In this document: piece after piece, positions 1-7,397 of the stretch
How positions within the stretch are numbered: position 1 is the first letter of the stretch
Layout of the letters: every line of letters starts with the position of its first letter
Assembly (NCBI GenBank): GCA_948527295.1
Contig: CAOSWK010000001.1
Span: 295,170 to 359,169 of the forward strand
Origin: an uncultured Eubacteriales bacterium
Lineage (GTDB): Bacteria > Bacillota > Clostridia > Oscillospirales > Acutalibacteraceae
Length of the DNA: 64,000 nucleotides
Direction: 5' to 3'
The notes under the pieces: generated by a model
Databases searched by the model: none
Told to the model about the DNA's origin: nothing
What the model saw: only the letters and a program-made list of their open reading frames with translations
Made by a program: the position numbers and the translations under genes

Positions 1-598
1 GCACCTGAGTCATGCCTAAAATTTTGGCCGTTTGAGTTTGCGTCTGGTTTTTGAAGAATCGCAGCAAAATTAAGGACCGGTCCTTTTCGTTGAGATCGCT
101 CACAACCTGCTTCAGCGCGATTATTTCGGCCAGCTTTTCGTCTGGGGAGTCGGTTGGAATGTCAATTTGATGCTGACCGTTTTCGTCGTTGGTGGTGAGG
201 GAAATCGGAGTACGAGAGACCTCCAAAGCCTGTGCTGCAACGGGTGGCTCAACGTTCAAAGCGAGCGCTAACTCACTGATGGTCGGCTCTCGGGCGTTTT
301 TGGTAGCGAAGTCGTTAATGAACCGGCTGGCCTTTAACGAGAGCTCCTTAAGGCTCCTGCCCACCTTGATGGCGCCACCGTCGCGAAAGAGCCGCTTGAT
401 CTCGCCCAGAATCACGGGGACGGCATATGTCGAGAACTTGACCCCGCGCGAAGAATCAAAAGCGTCGACGGCCTTGATCAGCCCTAAGCATCCGGCCTGA
501 AAAAGATCGTCGTATTCGATTCCACGGCCCTTAAACTTTTTGGCAAGAGCGTGCACAAGCCCGATGTTCTGGCTGATGACTTGCCCGCGGCTATCCAT
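1..598 (-). CDS. sigF: RNA polymerase sigma-F factor (SpoIIAC), 3' end cut by window
   Basis: Forespore-specific sigma factor that directs early gene expression in the smaller sporulation compartment. About 199 residues are visible. Region 2 is recognised from IGLVHALAKKF, the DDLFQAGCLGLIKAVDAFD core-binding stretch and KFSTYAVPVILGEIKR. Region 4 begins near the window edge with LRFFKNQTQTAKILGMTQV. The start ATG overlaps the spoIIAB stop by 8 bases, the usual translational coupling of the spoIIA operon. The partner genes just upstream on the same strand decide sigma-F over the very similar sigma-G. The C-terminal end of the helix-turn-helix is outside the window. Confidence 0.93.
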   Translation of the reverse strand, partial: MDSRGQVISQNIGLVHALAKKFKGRGIEYDDLFQAGCLGLIKAVDAFDSSRGVKFSTYAVPVILGEIKRLFRDGGAIKVGRSLKELSLKASRFINDFATKNAREPTISELALALNVEPPVAAQALEVSRTPISLTTNDENGQHQIDIPTDSPDEKLAEIIALKQVVSDLNEKDRSLILLRFFKNQTQTQTAKILGMTQV

Positions 599-1037
599 TT
601 TTGGCGACTCGGGGAATGATGTTTTTGGTGAGCGTAATCGTCGTCCCGCGGCCAACCTTAGACATAACCTTGATGTTATCCATAAAACTTTGCATCACGG
701 CAAAGCCCAGTCCAGCGCGCTCGGCGCCGCCAGTAGTATACAGAGGCTCCATGGCTTGGCTGATATCCTCGATTCCGCAGCCCTTATCGCGAATCCGGAT
801 GGTGACCTGGCCGTTGTCGAAGATCTTGACCGATATGTAGATGTAGCCCAGGCCGTGCTTGTAGGCGTGCACGATGCAGTTAGTGACGGCCTCGGAGATG
901 GCTGTTTTAATGTCTGCGATCTCCGATATAGTCGGGTCGAGCTGAGCAACAAACGCTGCGACGGTAGCTCTGGCGAAGCTTTCGTTCGCGGACTTACTGA
1001 TAAATTCAAATTTCATCTCGTTTTTCAATTGTGCCAT
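591..1037 (-). CDS. spoIIAB: Anti-sigma F factor SpoIIAB
   Basis: Serine kinase and anti-sigma factor that holds sigma-F inactive and phosphorylates SpoIIAA. The 148-residue protein has the GHKL ATPase signature: N box EAVTNCIVHAYKHG, G1 box IRDKGCGIEDI and G2 box ERAGLGFAVM, all in the expected order for a family member of about 145 residues. It sits between spoIIAA (1 base upstream) and spoIIAC (8-base overlap). The three genes form the standard partner-switching module that releases sigma-F after asymmetric septation. Confidence 0.95.
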   Translation of the reverse strand: MAQLKNEMKFEFISKSANESFARATVAAFVAQLDPTISEIADIKTAISEAVTNCIVHAYKHGLGYIYISVKIFDNGQVTIRIRDKGCGIEDISQAMEPLYTTGGAERAGLGFAVMQSFMDNIKVMSKVGRGTTITLTKNIIPRVAKNG

Positions 1038-1038
1038 T

Positions 1039-1359
1039 TTAAACTTCTCCTTCTTTTATGACGCCCAGAGCCAAAAGTCCAGACATTTTAATCAGCCGCT
1101 TAAGGTGCGCCGGGACGTTTACAACAGAAACAGAGCCATTCAGCGTCTGCATAATACGGTAGCGGCCCATGATGAGGCCCACGCCGGAGCTGTCCATAAA
1201 CTGAACTTGCGAAAAATCCAGATTTAAAAGGCTTGGACGAGTCTCCTGCACGTAAGCATCGATCTGTTCTCGCACATCCCGAGCGGTGTGATGGTCGATA
1301 TCCCCCGTAATGAAGGCCGTTGCGGTATCGGCATCCCTTGCGATTTTCACTTCTATCAC
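1039..1359 (-). CDS. spoIIAA: Anti-sigma F factor antagonist SpoIIAA
   Basis: STAS-domain protein that, when dephosphorylated by SpoIIE, binds SpoIIAB and frees sigma-F. GDIDHHTAR near the N-terminus and DSSGVGLIMGRY carrying the phosphorylatable serine are clear. I chose the in-frame GTG giving 106 residues because AGGGGTGAG lies 7 bases upstream and the length then matches known SpoIIAA. A GTG 12 bases further upstream, or an open extension to position 1425, would add residues with no counterpart in the family. First gene of the spoIIA operon; a sigma-H type promoter is expected upstream, but I could not place one convincingly. Confidence 0.9.
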   Translation of the reverse strand: MIEVKIARDADTATAFITGDIDHHTARDVREQIDAYVQETRPSLLNLDFSQVQFMDSSGVGLIMGRYRIMQTLNGSVSVVNVPAHLKRLIKMSGLLALGVIKEGEV

Positions 1360-1454
1360 GATTTTGCTCACCCCTGAGTCAAAAATAAAAATTCTTGACC
1401 CAATGATACGCCACTTATTTGGCAAAACAACGCAAAAAATGCGATGAAAAATTT

Positions 1455-2762
1455 TTAATGATCCCGCAAAAACGACAAAAACATTGGGCGGATCTGCGAA
1501 GCCAAGTATAGTGAGCCAAACACCAAGACGGCGGTGTCCAAAGACTGTTCAGAAGCCATTTTAAAAGCAATCTCAATCGCATTATTTAGGTCTGTGGCCA
1601 CGACGCTGGGTTTGTTGAAGTTTTTGACGATTAAATTGTGCAACTCAGATTTATCCATCGCACGAGGGTTTTCTGGCTGCACAACGATGAATTCCGCAAT
1701 ATGAGGTGAGATAATCCTCAAAACATTGCAGATATCTTTGTCTTTAAGCATGCCAACAACAGCAATGATGCGCCTTTTGCCCAAATATAAATTTAGAGAA
1801 TCGGCCAAAACAGAGGCACCACCGGGGTTGTGGGCACCATCCAGAATAATAAGCGGCTCCCGAGAGAGAACCTCGAACCTGGCGGGGAACTTAGCGTTAT
1901 AAAGGCCATCCTTGACGGCTTGAGGAGGAATCTTAAAACCGCCGCAACGATCGACCTCACTGGCAACCGAAATGGCCGTAATCGCGTTGTAAACCTGGTG
2001 TGGCCCCAACAGATTAACCTTAAAAGCCTCGCCCATGTAGTCAAAGCTCGTCCCGGCGGCAATGGTTGACCTCACGTTAGATAGGCTGGTTAAATCCGGA
2101 GTCAAAACTTTATTTTTAAGCGTCGCCGCGGCCGCTTTAATCACACAGAGTGCCTGGGGATCCTGCTTTGGGTACAAAACCAAAGTCCCGTTTTGCTCGA
2201 GAATCCCGGTCTTTTCTTCGGCAATTTGAGAAATACTCTCGCCAAGAATATTCGTGTGGTCATAAGAAATAGACGTAATGACCGAGCAGACGACGTTTTC
2301 AACCACGTTAGTTGCGTCCAAACGGCCGCCCAATCCGGTTTCTAGCACTACGATATCGCAGTTTTCTCGTGCAAACCAGAATATCGCGATGGCTGTAATT
2401 AATTCAAATTGGGTCAATTTTATACCATTTTTTGGCATTTTTTTCACAAACGGCATGATATACTCAAAAACATCCACGAAATCTTTTTCCGAAATCATGG
2501 CGCCGTCTATTTGGAACTGCTCGCGAAAGTCCAGAACAAAAGGCGAAATGAACAAACCCGTTTTGAGCCCGGCAGCATTCAAAATAGAGGAGACGAAAGT
2601 GCAAACAGAGCCCTTGCCGTTGGTGCCGGCGACATGGACGAATTTTAAATTTTTTTGTGGACAAGAAAGCATCTCGAGCAAAACTTGGATTCGCTCGAGA
2701 CCCGGCCTAATGCCAAACTTAGAAAGAGAGTTGATATACCTCAAAGCTTGCCGATACGTCAT
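1455..2762 (-). CDS. folC: Folylpolyglutamate synthase / dihydrofolate synthase
   Basis: Mur-ligase family enzyme that adds glutamate to folates, and often also makes dihydrofolate from dihydropteroate. The P-loop VAGTNGKGSVCTF is near residue 45, followed by SPFVLDFREQFQI. A lysine-region stretch DATNVVENVVCS, then DGAHNPGGA in the C-terminal domain, complete the FolC pattern at about 435 residues. The ATG is preferred because GTGAGTGAG sits 7 bases upstream; an in-frame GTG 12 bases earlier has no ribosome site. It is oriented with spoIIA, 96 bases upstream of the spoIIAA start, with no clear terminator between. Confidence 0.93.
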   Translation of the reverse strand: MTYRQALRYINSLSKFGIRPGLERIQVLLEMLSCPQKNLKFVHVAGTNGKGSVCTFVSSILNAAGLKTGLFISPFVLDFREQFQIDGAMISEKDFVDVFEYIMPFVKKMPKNGIKLTQFELITAIAIFWFARENCDIVVLETGLGGRLDATNVVENVVCSVITSISYDHTNILGESISQIAEEKTGILEQNGTLVLYPKQDPQALCVIKAAAATLKNKVLTPDLTSLSNVRSTIAAGTSFDYMGEAFKVNLLGPHQVYNAITAISVASEVDRCGGFKIPPQAVKDGLYNAKFPARFEVLSREPLIILDGAHNPGGASVLADSLNLYLGKRRIIAVVGMLKDKDICNVLRIISPHIAEFIVVQPENPRAMDKSELHNLIVKNFNKPSVVATDLNNAIEIAFKMASEQSLDTAVLVFGSLYLASQIRPMFLSFLRDH

Positions 2763-2774
2763 GCCAAAACTCAC

Positions 2775-3196
2775 TCACAGACTACGTTATATATTATTTG
2801 TATAAAATGATATAACAGAACCTCGATGATGTCAAAAGAGCCCTGTGGCGGGAGTCAAACCACAAATGTAAAAAACTGGTTAAAATTTTTATACAAAATT
2901 CTTGTAAAAAAGGCAAAATAATGATATCATACTAATTAAGTTTTGACCTGCCTTTTGACGATCGAAAAATTTTTATTTAAAATTTAACTTGCAACCTAGA
3001 TGAAATTTTAGCATTAATTATAGAATATTTATCGATGTTTAACATTTATATATTTAATAATTTGAGCGATTTGGATTAGGCGAAATTTGGCGGTTCATTT
3101 GAGTGGCAATGGCGGCGTTTGTGTTGAGTATACCGAGTTCGAGTTTTGATTTGAGGAAAACTTCTTTTTAAGTGTGAATAAAAAAGGAGGAATTTT
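2775..3196. other. Divergent intergenic region folC / trpS
   Basis: About 420 AT-rich bases with no gene that I can support. It holds a likely trpS promoter near 2902-2930 and then a long untranslated leader of about 260 bases. I looked for a T-box leader, expected before an aminoacyl-tRNA synthetase gene in this group, but saw no conserved AGGGTGGNACCGCG-like element and no terminator hairpin directly before trpS. The leader may still fold. Confidence 0.5.
2902..2930 (+). promoter_or_regulatory. Putative sigma-A promoter for trpS
   Basis: TTGTAA, 17 bases, TATCAT. This leaves a leader of about 260 bases before the trpS start. Spacing is ideal; both boxes deviate at two or fewer positions. 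Confidence 0.45.
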
Positions 3197-4195
3197 ATGG
3201 AAGAGTCCGCAAAAACGTTATTTAGCGCCATCCAGCCCAGCGGGATAATCACTATTGGGAACTATTTTGGCGCGATAAAAAATTGGGTAGAGCTGCAGGA
3301 CGACTACAATTGCATGTTTGCGTTGGCGGATTTGCACGCTATAACGGTGTTTCAGCGGCCAGAGAATTTGAAGAAGAATACGTTGGAGGCCTATGCACTG
3401 CTGTTGGCTTGCGGAATTGATGCAGAGAAGAGCTTGTTTTTTATACAAAGTCAGGTTAATACGCATTCGCAGTTGGCGTGGATTCTGGATTGCTATACTC
3501 AGTTTGGCGAGCTGTCGCGGATGACGCAGTTTAAGGATAAGTCCACAAAGCATTCGGACAACATAAATTGCGGATTATTCGCGTATCCGGTGTTGATGGT
3601 TGCAGATATATTGCTGTATCAGGTGGACATGGTGCCCATCGGGCTAGACCAGAAGCAGCATCTGGAGTTAACTCGCACGGTGGCGGAACGGTTTAATTTT
3701 TTGTACGGCGAGACCTTCAAAATAACCGAAGCGTACATCCCGAAAAATGGCTCCAAGATAATGTCTTTGCAGGACCCTGGTAGAAAAATGTCGAAGTCTG
3801 ACGAAAACTTGAACGCCTGGGTGGCCATTCTGGACAGCAAGGACGAGATTATTAAGAAGTTCAAGCGCGCTGTGACGGATTCGGACTCGTGCGTGCGATA
3901 TGACGACAAGGCAAAGCCTGGAATAAGCAATTTGATGACGATTTATTCATGCGCGACGGGCAAAAGCTTTGATGAGATCGAGAAGGAATTTGACGGCGTG
4001 GGCTATGGCAAGTTTAAAGAGGCCATCGGTGAGTGCATTGCAGATAAGTTTGCCCCGGTTCAAAGCCGGTTTAACGAGTTTATAAAAGACAAGGAATATT
4101 TAGAAAAATGCTACAAAAAGGGCGCCAAAGAGGCGTTCGAAATCTCGAACAGAACGTTAAATGAAGTAATGAAAAAAATTGGTTTCGTTCAATGA
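3197..4195 (+). CDS. trpS: Tryptophanyl-tRNA synthetase
   Basis: Class I aminoacyl-tRNA synthetase charging tRNA-Trp. The 332-residue protein starts with the family's SAIQPSG, the HIGH-equivalent TIGN at residues 19-22, and KMSKS at residues 197-201. VADILLYQVDMVPIG is the typical TrpRS segment between them. Length and motif spacing match the bacterial enzyme. The start follows AAAAAAGGAGG at ideal distance. Monocistronic: it is followed by a strong hairpin and the next gene converges on it. Confidence 0.96.
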   Translation: MEESAKTLFSAIQPSGIITIGNYFGAIKNWVELQDDYNCMFALADLHAITVFQRPENLKKNTLEAYALLLACGIDAEKSLFFIQSQVNTHSQLAWILDCYTQFGELSRMTQFKDKSTKHSDNINCGLFAYPVLMVADILLYQVDMVPIGLDQKQHLELTRTVAERFNFLYGETFKITEAYIPKNGSKIMSLQDPGRKMSKSDENLNAWVAILDSKDEIIKKFKRAVTDSDSCVRYDDKAKPGISNLMTIYSCATGKSFDEIEKEFDGVGYGKFKEAIGECIADKFAPVQSRFNEFIKDKEYLEKCYKKGAKEAFEISNRTLNEVMKKIGFVQ

Positions 4196-4236
4196 GCAAA
4201 CATGAAATATAGATCGCCGACCATTGGCGAAAAAAT

Positions 4237-4273
4237 AAAACCCTCTATTACAGCTTTTGTAACCGGGGGTTTT
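4237..4273. terminator. Bidirectional rho-independent terminator between trpS and the orphan leader peptide gene
   Basis: Outer arms AAAACCC and GGGTTTT enclose inner arms TTACA and TGTAA around a 5-base loop. On the minus strand the hairpin is followed by a long T tract (TTTTATTTTTT), so it serves the leader peptide gene best. On the plus strand only TTTT follows. Confidence 0.8.
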
Positions 4274-4317
4274 GCGATTCTGCCTACATATTTTATGATT
4301 TTCGAAAATTTTACAAC

Positions 4318-4602
4318 TTAGTTAAAGCTAATTATAGTCGTATCTGTAGGTCCGCCTAAACCAAGTGTATTTGCCGTAAAGTTGACGCCGCCGGCAGCGT
4401 TTTCGAGCATCTCATCCGAGAGCTCTCCATTGGCATTACCACCGTCTGGCTGGCAAAACAAAGCATATGCTTTATCAAAAGCATTAGCGCCCAGCTTGAT
4501 TCCGTAAGCCTCGGCCAATTTTGTAAACTCAAAAGTGTCCTTACATTCGCGCGCCTTCTTAACAAACTCCGGGTTTTTAGATTTAAATTCCTGCAAATCC
4601 AT
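4318..4602 (-). CDS. Orphan Nif11-like leader peptide precursor
   Basis: A 94-residue peptide with a helical Nif11-type leader ending ELSDEMLENAAGG (Gly71-Gly72) and a 22-residue Thr/Gly/Asn-rich core with no Cys. The leader has the family look: charged amphipathic N-terminus, a 'LAEAYGIKLG' middle and an acidic ELSDEMLE box before the GG. The start ATG has a GGGGG ribosome site. It stands alone between convergent trpS and co-directional murD, about 8 kb from the NHLM exporter that could process it. It has a near-consensus promoter and its own terminator. Assignment to the exporter is inference from the matching leader type. Confidence 0.8.
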   Translation of the reverse strand: MDLQEFKSKNPEFVKKARECKDTFEFTKLAEAYGIKLGANAFDKAYALFCQPDGGNANGELSDEMLENAAGGVNFTANTLGLGGPTDTTIISFN

Positions 4603-4649
4603 GGTAAAAGCCCCCTTTTAAACTTTTTAAAATAATTTTCTACGATTAA

Positions 4650-4678
4650 ATTATACACAAAAATTACAAAATAGTCAA
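4650..4678 (-). promoter_or_regulatory. Strong sigma-A promoter for the orphan leader peptide
   Basis: Read on the minus strand: TTGACT, 17 bases, TATAAT. Transcription would start about 40 bases upstream of the start codon. One mismatch to the consensus in total. Confidence 0.75.
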
Positions 4679-4767
4679 GAGATTTGTGAAAAATAAATTA
4701 TAGTTATAGTAAATATAAATGTTTAAAATTATTGTGATACAAATTATTAAAATTATTCACAAAATAG

Positions 4768-6156
4768 CTAAATATTATTAACTATATCCTTAAAATGAGC
4801 GCCACGTTGCATAAAATTTTCATATAGATCGAAGCTGGCGCAGGCAGGGGAAAGCGAGACTACGTCGCCGGAAGAAGCGTTGCTGCGAGCCAAATTGACC
4901 GCCTCAAGCATATCTTTAGCGTGCACGATTTTAAGCGAATCGGCAGAAAAGTTGGGCGAATTGACCACAACATCGCGAATTTTGTCCGCAGTTTGGCCAA
5001 GCAAAATAAGAACCTTGACTTTATCGGAGACCACGGGACCCATCGCGTCAAACGAGATTTTTTTGTCGTAGCCGCCGCAAATCAGGATAATCCGCTGCGG
5101 AAACAAGGACAAAGTCCCACAAATAGTCCGCGTGGGGCTCGAAGCAATCGAATCGTTATAGTACTTCACGCCGTCAACCTCGCGCACAAACTCGATTCTG
5201 TGCTCAACACCGCTAAAATTCTTGGCAACAGCGTTAATGGATTCAACCGAAACATCGCCAAAGACCGCCCCAATCGCCGCCATGTAGTTTTCCACATTGT
5301 GCTGGCCCGGAATAAGAATATCGTTCACATCTAGAACAGGCTGAGAGTCGCCATTTTTGGCAAAGCAGATGAAATCGTCACGAAGATAAACGCCGTTGTC
5401 GCAAGGTTTTTTAGCAGAAAAGAATAATCTCTCACCACGAACATCTGCACCAAACCGCCGGGTTACCTCGTTATCCAAATTTAAAACAGCGCGAGAAAAG
5501 GCGTTCTGGTGGAGAAAAATGTTCCGCTTAGCCTCGATGTACTCGTCCATGTCTTTGTGCACGTCCAGATGGTTTGGCGAAAGATTAGTAACCACGGCGA
5601 TGTCCGGGCTTTTGCGCATAGAAATCAGCTGAAAACTAGAGAGCTCCACAACGGCAACGTCGTCTTCGCGGATGTCTTCAATGACGGGCAGCAGTGGCGT
5701 ACCGATGTTTCCGCCCAGATGAACAGTCTTGCCGTCCTGCTTTAAAATCTCGGAAATTATAGTGGTGGTGGTAGTTTTGCCGTCGCTGCCAGTAACGGCG
5801 ATTATTTTGCAGGGGCAAAGGTCAAAAAAAACTTCCATCTCCGAGGTAACAACACTCCCGCGGCGACGGGCCTCAACGAGCTCTGGAGTAGAAAATTTTA
5901 ACCCCGGCGAACGAAATATAATGTCAAAATCCAGGTTTTGCAAGTATTCAGGCCCCAGCATAAACTGAACATTATAGGCCCCAAGCTGATTGATCACGTC
6001 CGCCATCTGATCCTCCCGCTTAGAATCGCAAGCCGTAACCATAGCTCCCTTCTGACTAAACATCTTAATAAGCGGCAAATTAGTCCGCCCCACGCCGCAA
6101 AAGGCCACCCTCTTGCCCGCAATATAATCAAAAAATCTGTCCACACTCTGTCGCAT
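4768..6156 (-). CDS. murD: UDP-N-acetylmuramoylalanine--D-glutamate ligase
   Basis: Cytoplasmic peptidoglycan precursor enzyme that adds D-Glu to UDP-MurNAc-L-Ala. The 462-residue protein has an N-terminal Rossmann segment (FCGVGRTNLPL), the ATP loop VTGSDGKTTTTT, ELSSFQL, TNLSPNHLDVH, the GVEHRIEFV hinge and NDSIASSPTR. It ends with LSPACASFDLYENF, diagnostic of MurD. I chose the ATG, 10 bases after a GGGGGG run; the in-frame GTG six bases upstream is too close to it. It stands alone rather than in a mur/fts cluster. Glutamate racemase lies at the far end of this window. Confidence 0.95.
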   Translation of the reverse strand: MRQSVDRFFDYIAGKRVAFCGVGRTNLPLIKMFSQKGAMVTACDSKREDQMADVINQLGAYNVQFMLGPEYLQNLDFDIIFRSPGLKFSTPELVEARRRGSVVTSEMEVFFDLCPCKIIAVTGSDGKTTTTTIISEILKQDGKTVHLGGNIGTPLLPVIEDIREDDVAVVELSSFQLISMRKSPDIAVVTNLSPNHLDVHKDMDEYIEAKRNIFLHQNAFSRAVLNLDNEVTRRFGADVRGERLFFSAKKPCDNGVYLRDDFICFAKNGDSQPVLDVNDILIPGQHNVENYMAAIGAVFGDVSVESINAVAKNFSGVEHRIEFVREVDGVKYYNDSIASSPTRTICGTLSLFPQRIILICGGYDKKISFDAMGPVVSDKVKVLILLGQTADKIRDVVVNSPNFSADSLKIVHAKDMLEAVNLARSNASSGDVVSLSPACASFDLYENFMQRGAHFKDIVNNI

Positions 6157-6198
6157 ACCCACGCGTCCCCCCGCAATAGCTATATTTAATCATACACC

Positions 6199-6227
6199 AT
6201 TATACATTTTTGCGCCAAAAAGATCAA
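6199..6227 (-). promoter_or_regulatory. Sigma-A promoter for murD
   Basis: Read on the minus strand: TTGATC, 17 bases, TATAAT, placing the start of transcription roughly 35 bases before the murD start codon. Confidence 0.65.
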
Positions 6228-6273
6228 CGCGACCGGCTCCAAAACCTCCGCAACCCGCTTGATTAAATATGGT

Positions 6274-6302
6274 TTGTGCTTTTTGAAATAATTTGCTATA
6301 AT
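6274..6302 (+). promoter_or_regulatory. Sigma-A promoter (extended -10) for the DegV gene
   Basis: TTGTGC, 17 bases, TATAAT, with TG one base upstream of the -10 box. It lies back to back with the murD promoter. Confidence 0.6.
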
Positions 6303-6366
6303 GGTTTTGGACAGTTTTACTTGTAATCGAAAATTTTTAATAATTTATCGGAGTGACTTTTATATT

Positions 6367-7224
6367 ATGAGTGCGAAAAAAGTTATCTTGAGCGCGGACA
6401 GTTCTTGCGATATAGGGCCCGAGCTAAAGGAGAAGTACGATATTCCGTACTTTCGGTTCCATATCTTGATGGACGGAGGTTCTTACCTCGACGGGCTGGA
6501 TCTGTCTTCTAATGATATTTTTTCTACGTATCGCGAGAAAAAATGCCTGCCAAAAACGTCGGCAATCAACGTGAATGAGTATTACGAAGAGTTCAAAAAG
6601 TGGACGGATCAAGGCTTTGAGGTGGTGCATATAAATTTGAGCTCGGCAATCTCTTGTGCCTACCAGAACTGTTGTGCGGCTGCGGCTGAGCTTCCGGGAG
6701 TCTACCCCATAGACTCGAGAAATTTGTCAACCGGCATGGGCCACCTTGTAATTGAGGCCGCTAAGATGGCAGAGCAAGGTATGTCAGCAGAGCAGATCCA
6801 GGCTGAGGTTCGCAATTTGATTGGTAAAGTGCAGACAAACTTTATTTTAGATACGCTTGAATTTTTGTGCGCCGGCGGCAGATGCTCGATGTTGTCGGCC
6901 CTGGGAGCGAATATTTTAAAGCTGAAGCCCTGCATAGAGGTGGATAACACTAGTGGAACGATGTCTGTAGGCAAAAAGTATAGAGGAAGTTTCGAAAAAG
7001 TGGCGATTCAATACGCCAAGGAACGTTTTGCAGATGTAGATTCGATAAACCCAGAGCGGCTCTTCATAACGCACACACTGCAGTCCCGCGAGCTTTTAGA
7101 AAGTGTTTACCAATATATAAGAGAAATGAACATCTTTAAGGAAATCTATATAACCGACGCCGGCTGCACGATTTCTTCGCATTGCGGGCCCAATACATTA
7201 GGATTAGTTTACATGAAAAAGTAG
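6367..7224 (+). CDS. DegV family fatty acid-binding protein
   Basis: DegV (FakB-like) proteins bind one fatty acid and present it to a kinase for phospholipid synthesis. The 285-residue protein opens with LSADSSCDIGPEL, then TSAINVNEY, and an LDTLEFLCAGGRCS lid region. It ends with ISSHCGPNTLGLVYMKK, the classic C-terminal DegV box. The ATG was chosen because GGAGTG lies 11 bases upstream. The open frame runs 66 bases further back, but those residues have no counterpart in the family. No kinase partner is nearby. Confidence 0.9.
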   Translation: MSAKKVILSADSSCDIGPELKEKYDIPYFRFHILMDGGSYLDGLDLSSNDIFSTYREKKCLPKTSAINVNEYYEEFKKWTDQGFEVVHINLSSAISCAYQNCCAAAAELPGVYPIDSRNLSTGMGHLVIEAAKMAEQGMSAEQIQAEVRNLIGKVQTNFILDTLEFLCAGGRCSMLSALGANILKLKPCIEVDNTSGTMSVGKKYRGSFEKVAIQYAKERFADVDSINPERLFITHTLQSRELLESVYQYIREMNIFKEIYITDAGCTISSHCGPNTLGLVYMKK

Positions 7225-7334
7225 CGCTATCATTGCAAGTTTGCGTATGGGCAATTCAACAAGTTGTGCAGCCAAATATGTCGAAACACACTAAAAAATA
7301 TTTTATTTTGGGACATATTGTGCTAATTTGTCAA

Positions 7335-7363
7335 TTGTTTTTATGCAATATTTGTGGTATAAT
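7335..7363 (+). promoter_or_regulatory. Sigma-A promoter for the AAA+ gene
   Basis: TTGTTT, 17 bases, TATAAT, with the upstream extension TGTGG seen at several promoters in this window. Confidence 0.6.
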
Positions 7364-7397
7364 TATATCAAATTTATTTTTATTTAGGAGGATAAAA

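Noticed and set aside
2902..3196. T-box riboswitch before trpS
   Set aside because: The leader is long enough, but I found no T-box sequence and no terminator hairpin near the start codon.
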